Shown here: piece after piece, positions 45,695-56,918 of the stretch | Layout: every line of letters starts with the position of its first letter | Position numbering within the stretch: position 1 is the first letter of the stretch | NCBI GenBank assembly: GCA_023055425.1 | Contig: JALGPY010000004.1 | Coordinates: forward strand, 111,207,504 to 111,271,503 | Source of the DNA: Linanthus parryae | Taxonomy: Eukaryota; Streptophyta; Magnoliopsida; Ericales; Polemoniaceae | Length of the DNA stretch: 64,000 bases | Reading direction: 5' to 3' | Made by a program: the position numbers and the translations under genes | The notes under the pieces: generated by a model | What the model was told of the DNA's origin: nothing | The model's input: the letters and a program-made list of their open reading frames with translations, nothing else | Databases searched by the model: none

Positions 45695-47249
45695 AATACT
45701 TGTAACATTAGGTACCATCGTTTAGTAATTACTGCAAACATCTAAGTAACAATTAATACTTTTTTTCCACAATATAGTTCCAATCAACTGGAACATGTGA
45801 ACGAATAATTATTGCTTGCTCCAAGAGCAAACATGGCATGGTACTCTAAGCAATACATCACAGGACACGTCAGGAACACGTAAGAATCCACTTTCTTTTG
45901 TCTGTCACTCATTCTCTTTCTTCCCGATGTGTCATGTGATGTATGGTTAGAGCAAATCCACATCATTTGCTCTAAGAGCAAACAACAATTTCTCCATGTG
46001 AACACTATACACCACATGAGGTGTAACAATTAATACTTATATAAATACAATATGTTGAATGTTTGTTAATTATTATTTTTTTTAATTATTTTTTTTACTA
46101 GTCAACGGTTAAAAAGAACTTTTACATGCTTGCTAGATTTTTTTATACTGTGTTGTCCCATGTATAAGCCCGGGCCAGGCCTAAGAACTTTTGTGATGCT
46201 CACGGGTTTGGGCTCGAGTGTCAGCCCAAGCTTGCATTGGACTTGGATTTGCTCTCCCAAACCACTGGCCCGTTATGTGGCAGCCCAATCCACGACCCAC
46301 CCAAGCTCGAATGACTCTTTGAATTAGAGAGAGAATAAGATCACTTCTAACTCAAAACTCAATAACTCGGAATTTCAAAGTTGTCGAGTGAAATGGCATA
46401 CAACTCATGACCTTTTACAACTCAGTTTTAGCTCGAGCCATCACCCAGAGGAAAACATCTCAATGCACAACCCATTGCGACCACTGTTCTTGGATACTAC
46501 AAAGAGTCCTAACATGTGCCTCATTCTTTAACATGAGGGACGTGTGTGAGAGTTGACTAATCACCGCACAATGGATTGTACCACCCCCTTATCCAAGGGC
46601 GGACAAGAATCCCAATTCGGGATACTACAAACAGGAGCAAAGAAAATTTGTAGTAGGCATCGAACCTTGACATATGCGTATGGAGAAGAACTTTGGTAGG
46701 GAGAGGCGAAACCCACTTCAGTTGTCTCTTATCCTTGAGATGATTAGTTTCTGGCTGTCAGCTCGAGAACGTCGCCTGGTTTACACCAAAAAATAAAAGA
46801 AAATATGTTGCAGAAAAAACAACACCAGAAGCATACATTATGCAACATTAAACCATGGTCATAGACAACAAAAGATTACGAAAATTCAGACACATTGCAG
46901 ACATTATTGGACCAGCTAAAAATTATGAAATTGATTTGTGCACGATTTTGTGGAAGATGATTTGGATTTTTAATTGTGAATCATTTAATAAAGGCTTTAT
47001 GTGTTTGTTTGAGTTTGTCTCTCGTACAAATCCCCCAGTAGCCAGGTACGACATTAGTTGTGAGATAACACTGGTGTTGGAGAAGTCAGAGGTGTTACAG
47101 TGAGGCTCAAGTACCCAAGGGGAAATCATCTACTTATAGAGCAAAACACTGGGAGGCAAGAGTGAAGGTTGTTTCCGCTTTAGCTAATTAAAGGTCAACA
47201 TGTGTATATTTTCCATATTCAGAAGAACAAGGAGACCAAACTTGAAGAA
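45695..47249. other. Downstream flank of DUF789 copy 1, no gene seen
   Basis: Intergenic sequence, largely alignable to unit 2. No ORF with domain features. From about 46560 it holds the first of two direct repeats described in the next entry. Confidence 0.5.
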
Positions 47250-47695
47250 ATTCTGGTTGTTAATGAATTTCCCCATGTTTTTCCAGCAGTGATTCCAGAG
47301 ATGCCGCCACAGAGAGATTGACTTTACCATCAACCTAGTACCCGGAATTAGAACAATCAATCATAAAAGGAACAAATAATGTCATAGTCTAGAACATATA
47401 CCCATTGTCGATGATCGACCACGTATTCAACCAGCTACAAAGACCCAACACATTCTCGAAAGATTGACTTGAGTATGCTTGTGTATCGAAGGAAGTTGAC
47501 AACCACGCGATGGGTTGGGTCTTCCCTTAATCCAAGGGAGGACCCGAATCCCGATCCAGCATATAACAACCCAGAGCAAGATAAATAACACCAGAAATAT
47601 ACAACACTGAACCATGCTCATAGACAACAAAAGGATTACAAAAGTTCAGACACAATGCAGACATTATTAGACCAGCTAAACCTCTTCTCTCTAAT
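46560..47695 (+). pseudogene. Decayed Ty3-gypsy fragment between direct repeats
   Basis: Around 47262-47345 the plus strand reads VVNEFPHVFPAVIPEMPPQR in a near-open frame, the conserved stretch just before the reverse transcriptase of Ty3-gypsy elements, then breaks. Flanking it are two copies of a block (aacaccagaa, accatg.tcatagacaacaaaag, cattgcagacattattggaccagctaaa) at about 46800-46920 and 47575-47695. An aatccaagggaggac-type piece precedes each copy. Unit 2 has only one such block (about 56585-56650). So either an insertion duplicated the block or this is an old element remnant. Confidence 0.6.
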
Positions 47696-47957
47696 CCCAC
47701 CACCAAACAGGGGATTGAAACACAAGGCACTAAAACAGCTGAAAACACAACACTTGAAAAGACAACTATTCTTCACTGCTCTCATAGATCATCCCACAAG
47801 CAGGAAAACGACGACTACTCTCTCTATCGGTAAAACATGCACCAACAAGTTTAGTTATGGAGTACAGAGTACAGACAACCGCTAAAGGGGGGTAGTTAAA
47901 ACAGTTATTCAAAAGTCTGGAGCGAGCTGGTTCTGGAGGGAGAAGAAGCTGAGGAGG

Positions 47958-50900
47958 CTAATATGGGCGGGGACTGGGGTCCATGGGGGGCATGTGCCTG
48001 GAGAAGAAACTGAAGTCATGGTGCTTCTTGACCTCCAGCTGCTTCAGCCAAGAATCCGCAGCACTGTAGAGGTGGACCACCTTCTCGCAATCCGATGCAT
48101 CTTTCAGCCAGAACTCTCTGTCCATCTTGAATGTCACCAACCCAAACGGCTTCAGAGAGATGAATCGCGCCTGCTGGGATTTGCTGCCACCAGAAATCCC
48201 TCCAACCTTGGATTTGTCACCAGGCGTCTTTCCAGCATTCAATCCGGCTCCGCCAATGGCCAAGTCTTCATCTGCCATGGCACAACATTGTATCAGTTGG
48301 ATTCAATTTCTTTAGACACAAATAGATGAACGATTTGAAATCTTTAAGGAGAAACAAAGAAAGAAAAACCACACGAGGACTAGCTCCTTCGGCAGACAAG
48401 AAACCTATTAACATTCTACTGAATTAAGTCAACTAAACTTGAACGGTAAAGTCAACCATCTTATCACTGGATACTGTGGTGTTTCTCATTGAGTTCGCGA
48501 CAAGATTACATTGGGCAGGTCTGACCCTAGTCTAAATACATCAATTGCTATGCTTTATTAACCCAAAAAAAATCACCTTTAGACCGAGAAGTCTTCTTGG
48601 TCTGACAAGTTGTACCACAATCTTCTAGGGGAGGAAGTCGATGAAAATACACAATTACTATGCTTTATTTATTAACCCAAACAAATTATCCAGATTCTTC
48701 ACAGCTATTTGTTTCCTTTTTATTAAGATTTTAGAACAAAAGGAACCCCCGTTTTTTCTCGTATGTGTGCCAACCCACCCCAGAAACTGAATGAAAGAAG
48801 CCCCCTTTTACTGGTATACCAAAACTATGGCGACGGTCTACTTGTTATTCCGAATATTGTTATCCTGCTTCAATTAGGATGTTCTGATTCTCTCATGAAA
48901 ACATGCCAAAATCGCCCAAAGAGCGTTGTTTTATGTGCCGGAATGAAAGGAAACTGGTAGTTTCAAATTCTTCTGAGCCTATCTACTTTCTTGATATTGT
49001 TTTTTTTTTTCAGATTTCCCAGGAAACATTTCAAGACACATCCATCCAAAGCTTAGTGGCTTCTACAGTTCTACACAATGATAAAATACAAGAAATTTTG
49101 TTACAGGTCTTGTTTATTTCAGAATTATGGAAACGCGTGAAAACTTAAGGCAGACCAATTTCAGTGAGCCGGGCATTTAAACACTGTCAAACCAGAATAC
49201 AAATTATATGGGTATTCAGTGAGCTTATAAAACTTGCCCTAAAAGAGGATGTCGAAGGGAAAATGTTTGATCAGTAAAGGGGGTTTCAAGACACCCTAAC
49301 AACACTTGACAGCAATCTTACTAAGTAGCTTATGACAATTAGTCATAAAATGTAAAAAGATTTGATGGTAGGGGACAGTTTAAACCTGAATAGGAGCTAA
49401 CGACAAGGTGGGATGAGAAGAATCTTATCATTACTTTGGGAACCACGTTAGAACAAAGTGAAGATGTTACATATTTATTTCTCTATATCAATAAGGAACT
49501 AAGCAATAAATATGTCGGTACCTTGAAACGATGCTGACAGCGTATGAAACGTCAGGAAGCAAGCTGAATCCAGCTCACTGATACTCCCCTTTGATGGTAT
49601 GTGATATATCGGGTACCTGCTCAAACCAAATGTTGTAAACTTCAAAAATGTCTAGATCAATTATTACAAATATCAGAAAGCTTTGCTCATGGAAACAAAA
49701 AGAAAAAAGAACAAGAAAAGAAAATAAAACCAGGGATATCCGAAGCATGGAAGGAAATATGTGATTAGGTGACCCTTGGATTTAGCCAACGTCACGTGAA
49801 TGCGAGGATCATGTGCAGATGAGAAATGAACAAAAACAAACACGTCATGACCATACCACGTGATATGCTCTTGATACCGACAGAGGTTTGCATGTATTGT
49901 AGTTGGCGGAGCCAAAGGTTTACGCTAGATTCAGTTGGGAGTTTTTTGTCGACTTGTGGCAACAACTTCAAGGCAGGGTAAGTAAAGCAAGCAAGTTGGA
50001 TTTGTCGACTTGTGGCTTTCAAATTTACTTTTACCTCCGTGAAATGACAAGAATATTTAAACGATCCTAACTGACCTGGGAAGATAATATGGCGATCAAT
50101 TCATGTTGAACAATCAACTGAGTTTTACAGTAGCACTCAGCTCACAAGTCTATAGGACCTTCGTAAAGGGGTAAAAGAAAGCAATTGATACTAGATATTG
50201 TTATAAAAACACCCCAATTCGATAATATCAACATAGTAAGGACATTGCCTGGTTACACAAGGAAATGAAAATGTGAAACTCATACGAAAACCCTTTAGTT
50301 AATTCCTAATATTTTTTTTTATCTTCTTGTACCATATTCAGGACGAGTGTCTAGATCAACTGTACTGATATATAAAATGTGGATTTCAACTAGAAAATTC
50401 ACACAAGACATGCACGATGAGGACATGTAGAGAAACTATGATAATGGAATAATCAATCATGCATACCAAGCAACGGACATCCAACTGCCGGGAGCAAGAT
50501 CAGTGTTTTTCAGGTTAAACAGACCATGTTTCGGCGGAGTAAGCTCAACTACCTGCAGTTGGGAAACAAATCAAAGTACGCATTCATTACGACCGAGTCC
50601 GACAAAAAATGCGAACATTCCCTATTTAACCTAGAGGAAATCAAACATCAACATTTACTCGCATACGCCTTACCTAGTTCGCGCAAAAGGGAAATGTCAT
50701 AATAACGAAAAGTCTAAAGAAAGAAGCGTCTTTTAATTACCTTATCCACAATAGGAGGTCGCATGTACGGAGAGGAGTTGTCAAAAAACTCCAAGTAAAG
50801 GTACTCACAGGGTTCCTTCGAACCCCAGAGAGCATCTTGATCATTTCCAGAATCAAAAGACATTTCATCCCAAGCCTTGCTCGAGTCGTTTGATGATCTT

Positions 50901-51031
50901 GAGAGATCATCGCTCTCACTTTCTGTAACTTCGTCAACTTCCTCGCCATTAATCCTACTCAAGAAAGCACCACAACTGATATCAGATTTCATCCTAATGT
51001 GACAGGATTAGTCAAACTGATAAACGTGTAA

Positions 51032-51063
<32 letters not shown>

Positions 51064-52029
51064 GCATACCCTTTGAGATGTGTCGGTTTGTTAGTGAAGA
51101 TTTGTATGCCGGATAGTAAGGGTCGATAGTACTGAGTTACAATCCGGGAATCCTTGAGCCTTATAGGGACACCAACACCAAAAACACCCCATTCTTCATA
51201 AATCGTCCATAGATGACCCAAGCACAAGGTCGAAACCGCCTCATCACTCACTTTATCCGATTGCGTAGTGAGATCAGTTGAGCTCTGCAAGATTCAATAA
51301 ACCGGAAAAAAAAATCAGATGTAGATCAATCATGATATTTGAACTAATGTGATTTTTTACTCCTGAATTTCCCCTAAAAAATACTTCATCAATTTTCACC
51401 CAGACAATGAAGAAATCACCAAGATTGTAAAAGATCAATCATGAACTTGAAAAGAAAAAAAATATTTGCAAATTCACCACTGAGTCACTGATGATGGCCA
51501 CATACAACCGAGTACCAATATGGACTGAGATCGATTCAATACCATCAAATGGCTGTAATAACAAAAGATTACCAGTACTCATCTATTTAGTCATAAGAAG
51601 AATCAAACATTAAATAATTGCAATTTTTTTTCTTGAAAAAAGTACTGGTCCCCAAATTCAAATTGTTCATCAAACATATCAAAATTCACCTATCAATGGC
51701 TATGATCCAGTAGCTGATGAACAACATGCATGCAACACATTCATGAAATTTCACAAAATCCTTAAAACACACAGTTGCAGATGGCTAAATTTATGACACG
51801 TGACTGATCAAAAACAGCAGATCAACGAAAACAATAGATCGATTCAGTCCTCAAGATCTTTCAAGAACAAGAGAATGAAACAAAACCCACAAAAAAATTG
51901 GACTTGTAACCCAGAATTTACCTTGTTGTTGAGGGGGACTAGACCAACAGTTGGAGTGACGGAGTCAATGAAGCTCACGAGGTTCGACGTCAGAGAAACA
52001 GTTTTCGGTTTTTTGACTGGAAAAAACAT
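47958..52029 (-). CDS. DUF789 family protein, copy 1 (intact)
   Basis: Minus-strand exons 51922-52029, 51070-51284, 50741-50993, 50467-50552, 49522-49616 and 47958-48271 use GT-AG introns, keep phase and give 356 aa. DUF789 landmarks are SNLVSFIDSVTPTVG (N-terminus), LGHLWTIYEEWGVFGVGVPI, the SESDDLSRSSNDSS acidic/Ser linker, CEYLYLEFFDNSSPYMRPPI, LAPGSWMSVAWYPIYHIPSK, CFLTFHTLSASFQ and AADSWLKQLEVKKHHDFSFF near the end. The family is plant-wide and its function is not established. A 75-bp in-phase piece at 51478-51552 could be an extra exon, but the matching region of copy 2 is not open, so I left it in the intron. It is one of two tandem paralogues. Confidence 0.88.
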
Positions 52030-53541
52030 CCTCTGAACAAATCAAACTCCAGGTCTCTCCTCAGATTGTCTCAGAAATTTATTCGATTGTGACAGGGCAA
52101 TCAAGCAAAAGGGGTGATTTATATGGCTTTTCTTCCAGGCATTTTCAAATACATTCAATACGCATACATTAAATGGCCACTGAATTTTCCAAACAAAAAG
52201 ACAAAAAGAGGAGAAAAAGGAGAGACCTCTTTCAGTTCTTCCTTTATGGTAGAAATCAAAAAAAGATTGCATAATACCCACAATTTTCTTTTCAAAGACT
52301 TCCCAAGTTTGCACTCCAAATCAAAAAAAACCAGAAAAATATAGCTTACCATAAACAGCAATTTGCAAAAAAATTACACATCCACCAAACAATTACACCC
52401 CGCATGAACAAACTTAGAAACATTCAATTCAAAACCCAGGAATAAAAGAAGGGTTAAACAACAAGCTTATAATCTATTAATGGAGAGTAGTAACATTAAT
52501 AATCATGACAAGGATAGAGATAGAGATTAAAACGGAAGGAGTTAATGAGGAGTTAAGTATTTTGCTAACATGTGTGTGGTTTTAATTTTTAAAGATAGAA
52601 ATTAAAAGAGGATAAGCATTGAGAAACAGAGTACACACATTGAGGAAGAAGACGAAGAGGGCTGGTGAGAGAGAGTCGTCGGAGACCCAACAAACTCCGA
52701 ACCACCATTAATTTAGAGATATGGAAAAGGGTTTTAAACCAGAGCTTGTATCGCCGCGTGTTTGGAGTTCACCAGGGCTTATAGGACTATGTGGAGTTGA
52801 TGCTCTGTTTCAGAATTTGTATTCTAGTACAACCTTGAACTCTCTGGTTGGTCATTCAATGAAATAATATTGATCACAATTTAGGTATTTACTGACTCTA
52901 ATCGTAGTTAGAGTCAATGAAATTAGATTGAACTCTCTGGTTGGTCCTTCAATGAAATAATATTACGGTGAAGCAAAAGATTTGTCCCTCACCATTCTAG
53001 TCGTATAAATTATTTATTACAGAACTCACGGTTAAACCTAAAAGCCTGATTGTCTCCTCTCATGGGCAGTAATTGGCACCACTTGTGACCTTTGAGCAAA
53101 GTAGAAATATTCCTCATCATTCTAGTAATCTAGTCGTATAAATTATATAATACGATTTCTTTCATTTTGAAAATTCAAAAGTAACCTATCTCCCGCTTGG
53201 CATTAGCCCAAAGACTCCAAACAATCACATGTTTTTCTTGGTTGGACCGTAATCAATAGCGATATCCATTTTATCTCTTTCAGTTATCAGAGCAAGAAGC
53301 CGAACTAGAACCAATATCCTTCATACATCTCTATGGGCAAACAATTTATATTATGCAAGGGAACTATAATAAGATGGTGTCATGAATTAATGTGTATGTT
53401 GAAGTGAAGGATTATTGCTACATCTAAGAATACAAACAGAAACTAGTAACAAATAGTAGCACTAGTAAGGAATATGAACAAAATCACTACTCATGAGCAA
53501 ATAATCTAAGTAAAACATATCAAAAACATAAGAATCCACAG
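52030..53541. other. Upstream region of DUF789 copy 1
   Basis: Contains the promoter and probable 5' untranslated part (CT/GA-rich stretch at about 52640-52700). The homology with unit 2 ends near 52860. A duplicated phrase, gaactctctggttggtc.ttcaatgaaataatat, occurs at 52838 and 52930. No gene. Confidence 0.45.
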
Positions 53542-53838
53542 TCACCAAAAGAGGCCACAGCAAGTTTTAGCACAAAATTGCCCAGAAAACCAAGGGCAAA
53601 CAATCAACAATAATTTAAACAAAAGCAGTGTTGTCAAGAAGATTTGGGAACTTGCTTGTAACTGTTTGTTGTAAGCAGAGAAGGCGTCAGGAGAGTGTTT
53701 GAGATCAGAAACACCTCCAAAGCTTCGACTGCAATCATCGTCAGTAGAAACCCCCAAAAGAGGGTAAGAACCCACATCGCAGCCTCCACCACCAACACTC
53801 AAATTGTATCTATATGTACAGTGATTCTACCATCACAA
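53542..53838 (-). other. Weak exon candidate with upstream telobox
   Basis: An open stretch on the minus strand (53542-53802, extendable upstream to about 53838) reads GSYPLLGVSTDDDCSRSF and more, but it has no in-frame ATG. A tag|AATCACTG acceptor-like site precedes it. Further upstream, aaaccctaaaccctaaacc (minus strand, 54002-54019) is a telobox, common in plant promoters. The sequence gattgcagtcgaa occurs twice nearby. It might be part of an unrecognised gene or a relic. I do not assign a function. Confidence 0.25.
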
Positions 53839-54001
53839 AACCCTTCTCGCTTTCGACTGCAATCGTCGGAATTTCCCCATTGATGCGATCTGCAGAACAG
53901 GAATGTGAACACAGAGTGGGGTGTGTGCTGTGTCTGGGGTCTCACACGAATAAAATTAACTTCGGATTAATTGCATTTTTACCCCTTGAGGTTTGTCTTA
54001 A

Positions 54002-54019
54002 GGTTTAGGGTTTAGGGTT
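54002..54019. promoter_or_regulatory. Telobox-like interstitial telomeric repeat
   Basis: ggtttagggtttagggtt, two TTTAGGG units of the plant telomere type plus flanks. Such teloboxes occur in promoters of plant translation and replication genes. Here the neighbouring minus-strand exon candidate is weak, so the role is open. Confidence 0.4.
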
Positions 54020-54640
54020 AAGTGGAGATCGAGAAATGGTTGAAAAGAAATTGGGTGAAAAATCTAGCTGAACTGACAATCAAAATTCATTTGGTACGAG
54101 CTAAAATTGTGGACTACTGATATGATCATTTTAATAAAATTTAAAGAGATATTTAGTCAATATACTCACTTGTTAATGAAATAAGAATTCTAGTGTTAAA
54201 AACACATAAAAATATATTTATTATTGAGATTTTTAGCAGCATAATTCTCAAGTGTAGAGGTTCTACAATCACCTAAATCATTTTAATCTGCAGATTTTAA
54301 CGTAGAATTTTGTGTCATAACAAATGGAATTGAATTAAAAGACCCGATTTTAATCAAAATTTATTCCCAAACATGTACTTAGATTTCTCTTCGTGCCTTT
54401 GGTCCCTTTTTCTTTGTGTTAACTACTTTAACTTTTTTAGAAAATGTAATTAATTTCTAATTGATTAACTACTGAGCCAGGGTGACTAGTTACATAATGT
54501 TCAAGAAATTGGGCTCTATATCAAGCCGGATATGCATGTTTGGGAGATGAAGCTCGAATTGGGAAATTCATGTACTACACAAATGGGCCACACTGAAAAA
54601 GAACTTAATGGAGTTGTCGAGTTAGACTCCAGCTGTCCTC

Positions 54641-54720
54641 CACCAGTAATGCGTATTTTGACACATCATCTTCTTAGGACCACCAGTAATGCGCATTTTG
54701 ACACATCATCTTCTTGGGAC
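54641..54720 (+). repeat. Two tandem 40-bp repeats
   Basis: Units caccagtaatgcg.attttg plus acacatcatcttctt.ggac start at 54641 and 54681 and differ at two positions. They lie at the 3' side of the exon-like fragment on the minus strand. Confidence 0.9.
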
Positions 54721-54746
54721 TGTCTCTGTGGGCTCATTATTCTCAC

Positions 54747-54920
54747 CTGAGTCAATGCATCGGATTCCAAGTAGAGCATCGATAACTGCTGATAATTGCT
54801 AATCAAAGACCAAACGCGGTAACCTCTGCCTCCTTCATCGTCTTCACGGCGTTGAGCGGCATGGAAGCTCCGGCTAGGAATTCGCATGTACTGTCTCGGA
54901 TTAACGGCCCCTCCAGCAGC
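54747..54920 (-). pseudogene. Orphan exon-like fragment (58 codons), family not recognised
   Basis: A phase-0 open stretch of 174 nt on the minus strand is framed by ctcaag|GCTGCT and ACTCAG|gtgaga splice signals. It encodes AAGGAVNPRQYMRIPSRSF, then an acidic REDDEGG stretch and WSLISNYQQLSMLYLESDAL. Non-repetitive, protein-like composition and both splice sites suggest a genuine exon, but I find no partner exons within the surrounding 2 kb. It may be a captured or left-over fragment of a host gene. I do not recognise the protein. Confidence 0.45.
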
Positions 54921-56918
54921 CTTGAGAAAAAATGTATTACTCTACAAAAGTAGGTATCATGCATGTTTTCAAAGTATAGGTGGAAGAAGGAACCCGCAAT
55001 TTTGTAAAAATTCTAAACATGCTGAATTTATTTGAATATAAATAGAAACAGACAGAATTATGATTAACCACTAATGAGCAATATGTGTTATATTGGCCCA
55101 CCCTAATACAATGCATGCAACAGTTTCGTTGTGTTGGATTTTAGTTTAATGTATTACAAGCACATTTGAATTTGTGTATTTCAAAAGACTTTAAGGTTTG
55201 GTGTTTTAGAACTTAAAGATTCTAATTTTGGAATGTGATTTTAGGGTACAAATTTGAAGGTGTAAAGTTTATCTCTCATTTGTAGGGTTTAGAGTTTTAT
55301 GAACTAAGATATGTGTGTTATTTTATAGGGTTATTCTACCAATAGTAGTTGTGTGTCAGTTTCACCAACTAATGAACTAATAACTCATAATTTTGTGACG
55401 TTTCTGCCAGAAGTTTCTTCAATGATGTATACTCGCAATTTTGACAGAATTATTATAAAATATATTACAACAAACCATGAACGATGTGTTCCTTTTTCTT
55501 TGTTTGAAGAAATAAAAGATAATGCACACGACAAACAAATATGTAACCTAAAATCAATCCGACTTATTTTTTTGAATTGGCCAACAGTCCAATGGTCGAG
55601 TAATCCCATCAATGCAGCCTGACACTAACAAGATTTGGGTTAGAAAAGTTTCAACCAACCATGAGCTTGCTCTTACAAATTGAGACTGGACAAACTATAA
55701 GTCGAACTTGAGTTATATCATTTTAGACCATTTTCGGCCTACTTATGCTGCAAGTACAAATTGAATAATTATTTAATTGACCATAGACATAATAGACACA
55801 ATACTTTTAGCATATCTAAGTTACAATTAATACTAATAAATACAATGCACTCATTTTTTTTTTGTTAATTATGATATATGTTATGAAACAATTGAATGTT
55901 GTGCTAAACAACAGCTTTAATGAATTTATGAAAACTTTTACATGCTTGCTAAGTTTTTTTATATAGTGTCGCCAATAGATAAGTATGTGCTGAAGAACTT
56001 CAAAGAGGGTCACGATTTTGGGTTTTGAGTCTCAGCCTAACTGGTGGCTTGCATTGGATTTGGATTAAGCCTCCCAAAAGTTTAGTATGTTATGTGGCAG
56101 CCCAGCCCACACCCCACACAAGCTCATACGCCTCTTTGAATTAGATAGGAAATAAAAGTTGCTTTTTAACTCAAAACTCAAAAGTTTTCGGGTGAAATGG
56201 TATGCAACCCGGAACCGCTACAACTTGACCCTTGCTCGAGCCATCACCTAGGGAAGAACATCTCAATGTGCGACCCAGCTGAGCAGGAAGTCGAAGAAAA
56301 CTTTGTACTTGGATAATACAAAGGGTCCTAACACGTATCTCACTCTAAACATGGAGCACATGTGTCATAGTTTTGACAAAATCACCACACGAACTTGTCA
56401 TCAGGAAAGAGATGGCTTCAGTGTTGCAAGCTACCACTCCTTTACTTAGTAGCGCACCGGTGCCAATATTTACTACATTTTTTGTGCCAGCTTACCTGAT
56501 GGTGAGCGATCTAGGTTTTCTAAGGGAGGACACGAATACTGATTTGGCATGTTACAAGTCGGGGTAAGAAAACATGTAGCAGGAAAAAGAACACCAAAAA
56601 CATACAACGCTGAACCATGCTCATAGACAACAAAGGTTTACAAAAATTCAGCTGAAACGAATGTACCTAAACCGCTGAAAATAACTGTGACCACAACACT
56701 TGAAAAGTGACAACTACTACTTCACTACTCAAAGGTTATCCCACAAGTAGGAAATGATAACTACTACTACTACTATTGCCACCACAGAGGAACTAAAGAT
56801 GACTCAGGAAACAAGAACACCAAGAAGTTTAGTTATGGTGTATAGACAACCGCTGAAGGGGTAGTTAAAACAGTTATTCAAAGTCCAGAGCGAGATGATT
56901 TAAGAGAAGAAGACGAAG
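54921..56918. other. Intergenic sequence, start of duplication unit 2
   Basis: AT-rich, no supported gene. Homology with unit 1 begins near 55665. The paralogous SINE-free site lies at about 55780. Confidence 0.5.

Larger units (their letters stand above)
45420..52860. repeat. Segmental duplication, unit 1
   Basis: This segment matches unit 2 (55665-61640) in order and orientation. It starts near tgagac.ggacaa.ctataagtcg, runs through gttatgtggcagccca (46274 versus 56091) and all DUF789 exons, and ends at cttgtatcgccgcgtgtt (52744 versus 61492) and a final tttgtcattc-like stretch. Divergence is visible in introns but low in exons. Unit 1 has extra insertions (a SINE and a gypsy fragment). 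Confidence 0.85.

Noticed and set aside
51478..51552. A possible 25-codon extra exon in DUF789 copy 1, with both splice signals and phase 0
   Set aside because: The matching stretch in copy 2 (about 60240-60310) is not open in frame, and known DUF789 proteins go directly from the N-terminal motif to the next exon. Kept as intron.
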